Below are positions 51,589-60,299 of a stretch of 64,000 nucleotides of DNA, piece after piece. Source of the DNA: Cyclobacteriaceae bacterium (GTDB taxonomy: Bacteria; Bacteroidota; Bacteroidia; Cytophagales; Cyclobacteriaceae). Position 1 is the stretch's first letter. The number at the start of each line of letters is the position of its first letter. A program made the position numbers and the translations under genes. The notes under the pieces were generated by a model. It ran no database searches. It had not been told where the DNA came from and was given only the letters and a program-made list of their open reading frames with translations. The DNA lies in NCBI GenBank assembly GCA_019638285.1, contig JAHBUB010000013.1, positions 22,406-86,405 of the forward strand, written 5' to 3'.

Positions 51589-51749
51589 GGGTAAAATTTT
51601 ATTTGCACAAAGGTACGGGTTTTTGAGCCCTTTCATGCTATTTGTTAAAAGCAAACGGTAGTTAGGTTTGAAGATTTTTGTAAAAAATGTATGATCGGTG
51701 ATTGTTCTAAGTAAATATTTTGCTTTCTTAGCGCTTCAATTACGAACAA

Positions 51750-51830
51750 GTGAGCAACAAGCGATTTTACTTTTACTTTTTTATCTATCAAACCCACACG
51801 GGACTTGATCGAGAATCGCTTTGTTATTAA
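51750..51830 (+). CDS. Phe/Tyr operon leader peptide (26 codons)
   Basis: A GTG-initiated frame encodes a 26-residue peptide whose residues 6-13 are FYFYFFIY, so seven of eight are aromatic. No other start exists after the preceding in-frame stop. It ends 22 bases before a strong terminator hairpin in front of pheA. Stalling at Phe or Tyr codons would sense both end products of the operon, which carries pheA and tyrA. It is analogous to E. coli pheL but with Tyr included. Confidence 0.85.
   Translation: MSNKRFYFYFFIYQTHTGLDRESLCY
51798..51806 (+). promoter_or_regulatory. antiterminator arm of the Phe/Tyr attenuator
   Basis: ACGGGACTT (leader codons 17-19) contains CGGGACTT, exactly complementary to AAGTCCCG in the left arm of the terminator (51854-51861). 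It lies just 3' of the aromatic codon run. It is free when a ribosome stalls there and covered when translation completes. Confidence 0.78.
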
Positions 51831-51852
51831 AAAATAAACAGAGAATATTCAG

Positions 51853-51886
51853 AAAGTCCCGGAAAACCGGGACTTTTTGTTTTTAT
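51853..51886 (+). terminator. attenuator hairpin of the Phe/Tyr operon
   Basis: AAAGTCCCGG and CCGGGACTTT form a perfect 10-bp stem with an AAAA loop, followed by TTGTTTTTAT. It stands 12 bp before pheA. With the leader and the competing arm it forms a complete attenuator. Confidence 0.92.
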
Positions 51887-51897
51887 AGACTTTTGAG

Positions 51898-52737
51898 ATG
51901 AACACAAAGAAAAAAAAGAAAGTTGCGATACAAGGAATAGCCACTAGTTTTCACGAAGTAGCGGCCATGCAGCATTTTGGTCAGGAGATAGAAACCATTG
52001 AGTGTCTTTCCTTTCATAATTTATGCGAAACATTAAAAAGCGGCCATGCAGACTTTGGGGTAATGGCAATTGAAAACTCGATAGCTGGTGGTATTCTTCC
52101 CAATTACTTCCTGTTGCAACAATATCACTTCACCATCCTTGGTGAAGTATACCTTCCTATCCGAATGCACTTGCTGGCACTTCCGGGCGTAACCTTATCT
52201 GACATTTTAGTAATCGAATCGCATCCGATGGCGATCCGGCAGTGTTCAGATTACTTACAGCAATTGCCAAATGTGCAGATACGCGAAAGTGATGACACGG
52301 CATGGTCAGCAAAAAAGATTTGGGAAGATAAATTGACCGATACTGCGGCCATCGCCAACGAACAGGCTGCCAAAAAATACGGGCTGTCTATTCTCGAAAG
52401 AAGGATAGAGACGCATAAGAAAAACTTTACCCGGTTTCTTATTCTCGCAAAAAGAAATGGTGAGCAGAAGGGGGGTAACAAAGCATCCATTTCATTTGAG
52501 GTGGCCAATGAAGTAGGTAGTCTTGCAGATGCATTAATGACATTCAAGAGTCAGAAGATCAATCTGTCAAAGATTCAATCGGTGCCTATTATTGGCAAAC
52601 CATCGGAATACACGATCCATGTTGACGTGGAGTGGAGTAGAAGAAAAGATTACGATGAGGCCATTCAGCATTTGATACGACAAGTAAGAAACCTGAATAT
52701 CTTGGGGGAATATAAAAAAGCAGAAATAAAGTTTTAA
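51898..52737 (+). CDS. pheA: prephenate dehydratase
   Basis: This enzyme converts prephenate to phenylpyruvate. The catalytic domain (about 1-185) shows AIENSIAGGILPNYFLL and the ESHPMAIRQC segment. DTAAIANEQAAKKYGL and THKKNFTRFLIL carry the conserved catalytic Thr region. A C-terminal ACT domain (about 200-279) has SISFEVANEVGSLADAL and the ESxP-like QSVPIIGKPSEYTIHVDV, for feedback by phenylalanine. No chorismate mutase is fused here; that activity is at the end of the operon. The ATG is 12 bp after the attenuator hairpin. Confidence 0.94.
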   Translation: MNTKKKKKVAIQGIATSFHEVAAMQHFGQEIETIECLSFHNLCETLKSGHADFGVMAIENSIAGGILPNYFLLQQYHFTILGEVYLPIRMHLLALPGVTLSDILVIESHPMAIRQCSDYLQQLPNVQIRESDDTAWSAKKIWEDKLTDTAAIANEQAAKKYGLSILERRIETHKKNFTRFLILAKRNGEQKGGNKASISFEVANEVGSLADALMTFKSQKINLSKIQSVPIIGKPSEYTIHVDVEWSRRKDYDEAIQHLIRQVRNLNILGEYKKAEIKF

Positions 52738-52741
52738 TGAG

Positions 52742-53941
52742 ATGATCGAATTAGCGAGACGTATTGAAAAAGTGGAGGAGTATTACTTTTCAAAAAAATT
52801 GCAAGAGGTAAGAAGCTTAGATAGTCAGGCGTTTCCGGTTATTAATTTGGGAATAGGGAGTCCTGATTTGCCTCCCGCTCAAAGTGTTATCGAAGCTTTA
52901 CAAGACACTGCGCAACTACCGGGAAGTCATGGCTATCAGAGCTACAAGGGAATTCCTAATTTTAGAAAAAATATTGCAAATTTTTATAATAGGATTTATG
53001 GAGTTTCTCTTGATTCAGAGAAGATGATTTTACCATTGATGGGATCGAAAGAAGGGATCATGCATATTTCAATGGCATTTGTAAATGAAGGAGATGAGGT
53101 GCTGATCCCTGACCCTGGGTATCCAACTTATGCTTCCGTGTCGCAATTGGTGGGTGCAAAAGTAAGTACATACAAATTAGATGAAGAGGCTGATTGGCAG
53201 ATTGATTTTGAGGAATTGGAAAAGAGAGATCTTTCAAAAGTAAAGATCATGTGGATCAATTCCCCCCATATGCCCACAGGGAGTGTATTGCCTATTGGTG
53301 ATATGAAACGATTGGTACAGTTGGCTCGAGCAAACAATTTTTTATTAGTCAATGACAATCCCTATAGTCTTATTCTTAATGATTCTCCTCAAAGTATTTT
53401 TTCAATTGATGGAGCAGAGGAAGTCGCGTTGGAGTTAAACTCATTAAGTAAATCACATAACATGCCGGGGTGGAGAATAGGTTGGTTGATAGGAAGCGCG
53501 CATCATGTGGATGCCGTACTTCGTGTAAAGAGCAATATGGACTCGGGAATGTTTTTGGGAATTCAACAGGCAGCTGTGCAAGCTCTTCAGCAACCCGATA
53601 GTTGGTTTGAGGAGTTGAACAGTTTGTATCGCCAGAGAAGGGCAAAGGCATTTGAGATTATGGAGCTACTGTCTTGTTTCTATTCATCTCATCAGGCTGG
53701 TCTATTTGTTTGGGCGAAAGTACCAGACACGGTTGAGTCCGTGGAGAAGTGGATAGACACTATCTTATATAAGACAAAAGTGTTTATAACTCCTGGGTTT
53801 ATTTTTGGAGAGAGTGGGCAACGATTTATAAGAATTTCATTGTGTGCGTCTATTGAGAAACTACAGGAAGCTTTTGATCGCATTAATGCATTCATGGCTC
53901 ATAATTTTGAAGAGGTGGAATTGACTAAAAAAGCAGGGTGA
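52742..53941 (+). CDS. class I/II aminotransferase (aromatic)
   Basis: This PLP aminotransferase of 399 residues has the lysine Lys237 in NSLSKSHNMPGWRIGW and the PDPGYPTY motif. By position between pheA and tyrA it should transaminate phenylpyruvate and 4-hydroxyphenylpyruvate to Phe and Tyr. The family also includes diaminopimelate aminotransferase, and sequence alone does not exclude broader use. It is 4 bp after pheA and its TGA overlaps the tyrA start. Confidence 0.9.
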   Translation: MIELARRIEKVEEYYFSKKLQEVRSLDSQAFPVINLGIGSPDLPPAQSVIEALQDTAQLPGSHGYQSYKGIPNFRKNIANFYNRIYGVSLDSEKMILPLMGSKEGIMHISMAFVNEGDEVLIPDPGYPTYASVSQLVGAKVSTYKLDEEADWQIDFEELEKRDLSKVKIMWINSPHMPTGSVLPIGDMKRLVQLARANNFLLVNDNPYSLILNDSPQSIFSIDGAEEVALELNSLSKSHNMPGWRIGWLIGSAHHVDAVLRVKSNMDSGMFLGIQQAAVQALQQPDSWFEELNSLYRQRRAKAFEIMELLSCFYSSHQAGLFVWAKVPDTVESVEKWIDTILYKTKVFITPGFIFGESGQRFIRISLCASIEKLQEAFDRINAFMAHNFEEVELTKKAG

Positions 53942-54837
53942 TGAAAGTAACAATAATAGGATTGGGATTGATCGGTGGCTCTATCGCGATTGACTTAAGA
54001 AAAAAGGGAGTTGCGACCCAATTGATTGGAGTTGATCAAAATGAGGATCATGTAAGTGAGGCCCTTCGATTGGGAATAGTAGATGAAGTTAAAGGTATAA
54101 AAGAGGCAGTGGAGAATACCGACTTGATCATATTGTCAATACCAGTAAATGCAATGATAGGCATGATTGGAGATTTACTGAGTAGAGTGAATCCGGGGGT
54201 TACCATTATTGATATGGGATCAACGAAGTCTGCGATATGTAACGCAATAAGAACACACAAGAATCGAAGCCAATTTGTAGCGGCACATCCAATTGCCGGA
54301 ACAGAAAATTCAGGCCCAGGTGCAGCTTTGTTGGGATTGTTTAATAATAAGACCATGATTGTTTGCGAAAAGGAATGTTCTTCTGACAATGCGCTTAGTG
54401 TGGCAGATAAGGTATTTAAGGCGCTGAGTGTAAAAACAATTTTTATGAAGCCACTCGATCATGATAGGCATGTGGCATATGTTTCACATCTGTCGCACGT
54501 GAGCTCATTTCTTTTGGGTAAAACAGTAATGGATATTGAAAAGGATGAAAAAAATATTTTTGATCTGGCGGGAAGTGGTTTCGCTTCCACGGTTCGGTTG
54601 GCCAAAAGCTCACCCGACATGTGGGCTCCTATATTTGAGCAAAATGCGGAATACCTAAGCCAGGCATTGCAAGAATACATTATGCATTTACAGCGCTTTC
54701 ATTATTATTTAATGAAAAAGGACTCCAAAGAAATACACCACATTATGACAGAGGCCAATGAAATCAGAAGAGTGCTAAGTGGCATAGAATTGAAAAACGA
54801 AAAAGAAAATAAAGTTGAATTATTAATTGAGGAATAA
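53941..54837 (+). CDS. tyrA: prephenate dehydrogenase
   Basis: This NAD(P)-dependent enzyme oxidises prephenate to 4-hydroxyphenylpyruvate. The Rossmann motif IGLGLIGGSIA opens the protein, and VDQNEDH ends the second strand. The catalytic-site pattern AHPIAGTENSGPGAA is clear, and DHDRHVAYVSHLSHVSSF follows. The helical C-terminal domain completes 298 residues. The ATG at 53941 overlaps the preceding stop by one base, and the gene overlaps nothing downstream. Confidence 0.94.
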   Translation: MKVTIIGLGLIGGSIAIDLRKKGVATQLIGVDQNEDHVSEALRLGIVDEVKGIKEAVENTDLIILSIPVNAMIGMIGDLLSRVNPGVTIIDMGSTKSAICNAIRTHKNRSQFVAAHPIAGTENSGPGAALLGLFNNKTMIVCEKECSSDNALSVADKVFKALSVKTIFMKPLDHDRHVAYVSHLSHVSSFLLGKTVMDIEKDEKNIFDLAGSGFASTVRLAKSSPDMWAPIFEQNAEYLSQALQEYIMHLQRFHYYLMKKDSKEIHHIMTEANEIRRVLSGIELKNEKENKVELLIEE

Positions 54838-54838
54838 C

Positions 54839-55939
54839 ATGAAAAAGGAATTGCAATTAGAAGAAATGAGTAGCTGGATCAGTGCAGAAAGACCATTGGT
54901 AATAAGTGGGCCTTGCAGTGCAGAAAGTGAAAATCAGATGGTGGGCACTGCAAAATTGCTGGCTGCGACTGGTAGAGTGAATGTATTGCGCGCAGGAATT
55001 TGGAAGCCACGCACACGACCCGGACAATATGAAGGTGCAGGAAGCGAAGGATTAAAATGGTTGATGAAAGCAAAAGCTGAAACGGGTTTGCCTGTAGCTA
55101 CCGAGGTGGCCAATGCTTCCCATGTAGAGCAATGCCTTAAAGCAGGTGTAGATATTTTATGGGTAGGAGCACGCACAACGGTAAATCCATTTTCTGTACA
55201 AGACGTAGCGGATGCCCTCAAAGGAGTAGATATTCCTGTGTTGGTAAAAAATCCAGTGAACCCTGATCTCGAATTATGGATAGGTGCTTTGGAACGACTC
55301 AATCGTGCAGGCATTACAAAACTAGCGGCCATTCATCGTGGGTTTTCTTCTTTTGAAAAGAGCCCCTTTCGCAATGCACCGATGTGGGATATTGCCATTG
55401 AATTAAAAACTAGATTTCCTGAACTGGCTATCATTTGCGATCCCAGTCATATTGGAGGACAGCGCGAACTGATTCAATTCATTGCTCAAAAAGCACTTGA
55501 TCTGGATATGGCCGGATTGATGATTGAAAGTCACATTGAGCCTTCAGTAGCATTGAGCGATGCAAAACAACAGGTAACACCATCTGCACTCGCTAAAATA
55601 CTTGAGGATTTAGTCGTTCGAACCTCCTCAACAGCAAATAAGGAGTTCAAAAATACTCTTACCATTTTGCGAGAGCAAATAGATGGATTGGATGATCAAA
55701 TTATGCAAACGATGGCTGCTCGAATGAAAATTTCAGAACAAATTGGTAACTACAAGCGAGATAATAAAGTCACTATTTTACAAGTGAATCGGTGGGAGGA
55801 AATTATTGAAACGCGAATTGCACAGGGTAATGCCATGGGACTTGGCGATGATTTTATAACAAACCTTCTCAAGTTGATCCACAATGAGTCAATTCTGGTG
55901 CAGCAGAGTGTGATGAATAAGGTGGTGGAAAAGGCATAA
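54839..55939 (+). CDS. bifunctional DAHP synthase and chorismate mutase
   Basis: This two-domain enzyme makes 3-deoxy-D-arabino-heptulosonate 7-phosphate and interconverts chorismate to prephenate. Residues about 1-260 form a type I-beta DAHP synthase: GPCSAES, AGIWKPRTRPGQYEGAG, GARTTVNPF, KNPVNPD, CDPSHIGGQ and IESHIEPS. Residues about 275-366 form an AroQ chorismate mutase (LREQIDGLDDQIMQTMAARMKISEQIGNYKRDN). The fusion places the entry step and the branch-point step in one protein in the Phe/Tyr operon. The ATG at 54839 overlaps the end of neither neighbour; the upstream gap is one base. Confidence 0.94.
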   Translation: MKKELQLEEMSSWISAERPLVISGPCSAESENQMVGTAKLLAATGRVNVLRAGIWKPRTRPGQYEGAGSEGLKWLMKAKAETGLPVATEVANASHVEQCLKAGVDILWVGARTTVNPFSVQDVADALKGVDIPVLVKNPVNPDLELWIGALERLNRAGITKLAAIHRGFSSFEKSPFRNAPMWDIAIELKTRFPELAIICDPSHIGGQRELIQFIAQKALDLDMAGLMIESHIEPSVALSDAKQQVTPSALAKILEDLVVRTSSTANKEFKNTLTILREQIDGLDDQIMQTMAARMKISEQIGNYKRDNKVTILQVNRWEEIIETRIAQGNAMGLGDDFITNLLKLIHNESILVQQSVMNKVVEKA

Positions 55940-56038
55940 TGGTTTAATGATATTTTCCATGAGAATCAACAAGGAATGATTTCACTGTTTTTGTTTTATC
56001 AAAATCGTTGAACAGCGGTTGGAGATTTTCCCAGAATG

Positions 56039-56664
56039 CTATTGTGGCGGATTATAATCATCAACAAGTTTTTTGATTGCCGCTTCATTGGGGAGTCGGT
56101 CTGGAAAGATATGGACGGGTATTTTAACCTGTCCATTATTGTAGGCCTCTACGGCCAGTATGTATAATTCTTTAATCTTATCGTCTGAAATGGGTATACA
56201 TCCTATGGTCACACAATTACCATGAATGTAGATTGATTCGCCAGGCTGTGCGGGATCACTGAGGATTTTATCCGATGGATTGGGGTAATTACTGCCTAAG
56301 GATAAATGAAAATTGCTGACCGGATTAAAATGATTGATGTAATAAATTCCCTCCGGAATTTGTCTGTCACCTTCTTTTCTTTTGGGTCCTAAGATGCCGG
56401 AGCTGGCGCAGAATGGATAAGTACAAACTGGGTTCCGCCTCTTTCTTTTGCCCATACTTCCAACTCCTGAGTGTTTTTAAAGACCCTTAGGTAAAGATTA
56501 AATCCAGAATAGGTAAGGTTTTTGTCTGAAAAGTATCCCTTCACCACCCATTCCATTTCATAATATGCGGCTTTTACCCTTGCATAGTGCAATTGATTTT
56601 CTTTGAAATCGGAGGGTGACAAGCTTACCGAGATCCATAAAAACACTATGAGAAGTAGTTGCAT
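56039..56664 (-). pseudogene. L,D-transpeptidase (YafK/ErfK type), frameshifted
   Basis: The first frame (start 56664) encodes a signal peptide and the N-terminal half to WAKERGGTQFVLI, then runs out at 56389. A second frame supplies CTYPFCASSGILGPKRKEGD, RQIPEGIYYINHFNP and the catalytic HGNCVTIGCIPI motif with its cysteine, to 56039. Family members have these in one chain, so a base was gained or lost, or a few were deleted, near 56415-56430. The repeat CTTATC around the junction would allow a short slippage deletion. If read through, the enzyme would cross-link or modify peptidoglycan. Confidence 0.8.
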
Positions 56665-56785
56665 AGCCTAGGATTTTTTAAAGTATAAATTCACTGGGTA
56701 TTAAAGGGACACTTTTCATCATTGATTTTTTAATGTGATGGATTTTTTGATTGATCCTAAGTGATTTTGGGGTAATTTACAGTTT

Positions 56786-58891
56786 GTGAAAAAGCTGACT
56801 TTAACTCTTTTAACACTATTCATCTTTTGGGGTGGTGCTAGGGGACAATCTTCATTAAAAGCGGATAGCGCTGGCCTTTGGAAGAAAATCACCACCCTAG
56901 AGAATCGAATTTGGGCCGACTTTCCTAAAACGTTTAGGGAGGCACAGTCCGTTCTGGATGAGGCAAGGAATTCGGATTGTTATGGTTGCGAAGGTAGGGC
57001 GCTTATGATGCTGGGTAAGTTTTATTGGGCCAACGGACAATACAATCAAGGATTAGAGCTTTTTCATCAGTCGATTGCAATTGCACAATCAATTAATGAC
57101 TATGATACATGGGCGATGGCTACCGATCTTATTGCCAACACCTATTACTATCAGGCCTATTATGACTCAGCAGAGCATTATTTTCAAAACGCCTACCAGA
57201 TTGCTGAAAAGGTGAATAACCTCGAGGGAATGGCCTTAATTCTACACAATACATCTTTGATGTATCATAGGAAGGGTGATTTTAAAAAAACCATCGAATA
57301 CATTTTTAAAGGAGAACAAATTCGGAACAGAATTCCTCAAAGTGAACGCCAAATTGAGGCATTGGGTGCGATGGGTTCATTAATGATTGACAGTATCTAT
57401 TACAAGGAAGCGATTAATGATGAATTAAAAAGGCTTGATCATTTTACGACCATAAAAGACAGTATGTCAATTTATAATTCCTACTTCAACATTGCAAAAG
57501 CCTACAGGCAATTGTTGGATCACAAAAAAGCCGCAAGTTTTTTTGTAAAAGCATGTGAAATGATGGAGAGCGTAGGATTAGTTCCAGATTGGAATATGGT
57601 AGCAAAAGATTATAGCGATGCAAATATGAAAGACTCTGCATTATATTACCACTACCTTTCCAAAAAAAATACCAAAAATGCAACTGCGCCTAATGTTTCT
57701 TATACTTATGAATTGCTAGGGGAAACACACCTTCATTTTAATCAATTAGATTCTGCTCTTTACTATTATAACAAGGCATTGAAAATGAGTTATGCCATGA
57801 ATAACAGAATTACTTTTACGGGGATACATCGTAGATTGGTAAGAGTACACACCCTTCTTGGTAATTATGAAATGGCAGAGTATCATTTAAGCAAGGGCCT
57901 GAAATTGGCAAAGGAAGTAGCACTTATCCATGAAAAGAATTTATTCAATGAAGGAAAGTTTTTGTACGAAACAAAGGGTGATTATAAAAGAGCGCTTTAC
58001 TATTCAGAAAAGTTTAAAGACTATCTAGATAGCATTAATCGACAGGAGGTGGCAGTCAATCTTACCCATCTGCAAGCGGAGTTTAAAACTGCCAAAAAGG
58101 AATCCGAATTAAAAGAGGTAACGCAGAATTATCAGCTCAATGAGGAAAAGATTAAAACGAGAAATTTGCAAATAGGTTTATCTCTGATTTCGCTCGTTCT
58201 CTTCGGATCTTTTGGTGGCTTTTATTTTACAAGATTCAGACGGAAGAAGAAAATGTCAGAAGTGCTGGAAAAACAAAATAAAGAGAAAGAAGCCCTGCTC
58301 CATGAAATTCATCATAGGGTCAAGAACAACTTACAAATTATAAGCAGCCTTATCAACATTAAATCAAGGACGGCCGGTAAAGAAACTGCCGAGTTATTAG
58401 GCGATCTTAACAATAGAATTTACTCACTTGGCCTGATCCATGAGATGTTATATAAGTCCGATCATCTTGGTGCGGTAGACTTAAAAGCATATCTCACTGA
58501 ACAAAGTCGACTGACTTTGACTTCGCTTGAGCTGAAAAGAGGTTCGGTGGAGTTACAAATGGATTTGGATGAAATTGAAACTAATTTTGATGTCGCCATT
58601 GCACTTGGCCTGATCAGCAATGAATTGATTACAAATGCCATGAAATACGCCTTTTCGGAGGCACAAATGACAAAAATCATTTATTTGACCTTGCGCAGAA
58701 CCACGGATCAACTTCATTTTACTATTGCTGATAATGGATGTTCCGAAACCAACCCGGAAATCAAGAAATCCTTTGGCCTGAGATTTGTTGATCAATTGGT
58801 TAGGTCTAAATTGAATGGCGAAATGAATATTACTTATGATAATGGGCTTCAGATAGAAATGATTTTGCAACCGAAGGTTTCAAAGCAATGA
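56786..58891 (+). CDS. TPR-containing sensor histidine kinase (HisKA_2 type)
   Basis: This 701-residue protein starts at GTG with a signal peptide (ending GGARGQ). At least six TPR-like repeats follow (about 45-420). A membrane helix lies at about 465-485, then the kinase core with phospho-acceptor region LLHEIHHRVKNNLQIIS (His near 509) and an ATPase N box (LISNELITNAMKYAF). This type commonly works with LytTR regulators, one of which starts inside its stop codon region (ATGA overlap at 58888). The input is probably a periplasmic protein interaction. Confidence 0.9.
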   Translation: MKKLTLTLLTLFIFWGGARGQSSLKADSAGLWKKITTLENRIWADFPKTFREAQSVLDEARNSDCYGCEGRALMMLGKFYWANGQYNQGLELFHQSIAIAQSINDYDTWAMATDLIANTYYYQAYYDSAEHYFQNAYQIAEKVNNLEGMALILHNTSLMYHRKGDFKKTIEYIFKGEQIRNRIPQSERQIEALGAMGSLMIDSIYYKEAINDELKRLDHFTTIKDSMSIYNSYFNIAKAYRQLLDHKKAASFFVKACEMMESVGLVPDWNMVAKDYSDANMKDSALYYHYLSKKNTKNATAPNVSYTYELLGETHLHFNQLDSALYYYNKALKMSYAMNNRITFTGIHRRLVRVHTLLGNYEMAEYHLSKGLKLAKEVALIHEKNLFNEGKFLYETKGDYKRALYYSEKFKDYLDSINRQEVAVNLTHLQAEFKTAKKESELKEVTQNYQLNEEKIKTRNLQIGLSLISLVLFGSFGGFYFTRFRRKKKMSEVLEKQNKEKEALLHEIHHRVKNNLQIISSLINIKSRTAGKETAELLGDLNNRIYSLGLIHEMLYKSDHLGAVDLKAYLTEQSRLTLTSLELKRGSVELQMDLDEIETNFDVAIALGLISNELITNAMKYAFSEAQMTKIIYLTLRRTTDQLHFTIADNGCSETNPEIKKSFGLRFVDQLVRSKLNGEMNITYDNGLQIEMILQPKVSKQ

Positions 58892-59637
58892 ATAGAATAA
58901 AATTGGTGATTCTGGAAGATGAATTTATAGTCGCAGAGGACATTAAGTCTCATCTGACAGAAAATGGATATGAAGTAATAGGTGTTTTTGATAATGCGGA
59001 AGAGGCAGAACCTTATATTTTAAATAACCTACCTGATTTACTTTTAGCGGATATTAACCTGACGGGAACCATGACAGGAATAGATTTGGTAAAAGAGATA
59101 AAACGATCTTTGACACTGCCAGTAGTCTATATTACCGCTAACTCAGACGCTCAAACCTATCAGAAAGCAAAAGTTACGAGCCCCAATGCATTTTTGATAA
59201 AGCCTTTTACACCGGCAAACCTACTGACCTCCATTGATTTAGCACTCTATAATTTCTCTAAAGAGGAAACCCCATTGCAAATTGAAAAACCCAATGAGGT
59301 ATCGATTGATTTTGAGGCACTTATTCATCAATGCCTTTTCATTAAAAATAAAGGTGTTCATAAGAAGATATGCCCGAATGAAATTCTATTTGTAGAAGCT
59401 GCAGGAAGTTATGTTAATATACAAACATCAGAAGAGCGATTTACGCTCACTCAGAACCTTAGTAATTTTTTGAAAAAAAATCCAATAAAGAACATTTTGC
59501 GTGTACATCGATCCTATCTTATTAATGTAGCTAAGGTTGATTCATTTGATGATTCGTACTTATTCATTGGTGAACATAAGCTTCCAATAAGTGAAAGCTA
59601 TAAAGAAGAGTTTATGTCCAGAATTCATTGTTTGTAA
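58888..59637 (+). CDS. LytTR-family response regulator
   Basis: This 249-residue regulator has a receiver domain with acidic residues near Glu10-Asp11, phospho-acceptor Asp55 (LLLADINLTG) and Lys in FLIKPFTPANL. A LytTR DNA-binding domain occupies about 150-249 (ILFVEAAGSYVNI, then LRVHRSYLINVAKVDSF). Its start overlaps the kinase stop, so the two form a two-component pair. Direct repeats suited to LytTR binding occur downstream before two other genes. Confidence 0.93.
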   Translation: MNRIKLVILEDEFIVAEDIKSHLTENGYEVIGVFDNAEEAEPYILNNLPDLLLADINLTGTMTGIDLVKEIKRSLTLPVVYITANSDAQTYQKAKVTSPNAFLIKPFTPANLLTSIDLALYNFSKEETPLQIEKPNEVSIDFEALIHQCLFIKNKGVHKKICPNEILFVEAAGSYVNIQTSEERFTLTQNLSNFLKKNPIKNILRVHRSYLINVAKVDSFDDSYLFIGEHKLPISESYKEEFMSRIHCL

Positions 59638-59655
59638 ACCTTCCCTCCATAAGGC

Positions 59656-59683
59656 CCACAAAAAAATTCACCCATTCTACAAA
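59656..59683 (+). promoter_or_regulatory. LytTR-type direct repeats before the LytTR-only gene
   Basis: CCACAAAAA (59656) and CTACAAAGT (59677) are direct repeats exactly 21 bp apart, about two helical turns, the usual spacing for LytTR dimers. They stand about 165 bp before the LytTR-only gene. The same pair occurs with the same spacing before the lipoprotein gene at 60300. Confidence 0.5.
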
Positions 59684-59848
59684 GTAATAGCATCAACTGA
59701 TGGATTCTGAGTTTGTTATGAATACACAATTTCTAACTTTCGTGTGTTGATGGCAGGCTATAGATATATAAATTCAATTAGAAATGAATAGGTATCCAGC
59801 CAGCTTTCGGATGTCAAATTGGGATCCTTGATTTTTTTGTGTCAATTA

Positions 59849-60169
59849 ATGAAGCGCATGGAAGCTGTTTATATAAGAATTGAAAAAAAGCATTTAAAAA
59901 TCCCTTTGGATGAAATTCTTTATCTAGAGGCAGCAGGAAGTTATTTGAAATTGATTACTGCAAAAGAAGAATTTTCACTTTCCCAAAACTTAAGCCATTT
60001 CGTAAGGAAGAACGAAATACCCATATTGATCAGGGTACATCGTTCTTATATTATCAACCTCAATAAAATTGATTCCTTTGACAAAGAAAGTGTTTACATA
60101 AAAAAGAATAAAATTCCGATCAGTGGTGGCTACAGAGAGGAATTCTTATCCCGAATTCATTGCCTTTGA
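59849..60169 (+). CDS. stand-alone LytTR DNA-binding domain protein
   Basis: A 106-residue protein is just a LytTR domain, closely similar to the C-terminal half of the regulator encoded upstream. Shared words are EAAGSY, QNLS, RVHRSY, DSFD and SRIHCL. It has no receiver domain and so is not phosphorylated. It could compete for, or jointly occupy, the same DNA sites. The ATG at 59849 was chosen over a TTG at 59819 because the domain begins soon after. Confidence 0.85.
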   Translation: MKRMEAVYIRIEKKHLKIPLDEILYLEAAGSYLKLITAKEEFSLSQNLSHFVRKNEIPILIRVHRSYIINLNKIDSFDKESVYIKKNKIPISGGYREEFLSRIHCL

Positions 60170-60207
60170 GAGGCAGGCAATAGTCTTTGTATAATATATT
60201 GCACTGT

Positions 60208-60235
60208 TCGCAAAGTATCTGACCCAACCCACAAA
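60208..60235 (+). promoter_or_regulatory. LytTR-type direct repeats before the PKD lipoprotein gene
   Basis: TCGCAAAGT (60208) and CCACAAAAA (60229) are spaced exactly 21 bp, matching the pair at 59656-59683 in reversed order. They lie about 70-90 bp before the ATG at 60300, a suitable activator position. Confidence 0.5.
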
Positions 60236-60299
60236 AACAGCCTTTTTCGGGAAGTCTTTATCCCTCAAATTGAGGCGTTAACCATAAAGACTTAAGATC

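Noticed and set aside
51661-51749. Promoter of the Phe/Tyr operon
   Set aside because: TTTG-type boxes exist, but none has a correctly spaced TAnnTTTG partner, so no position is claimed.
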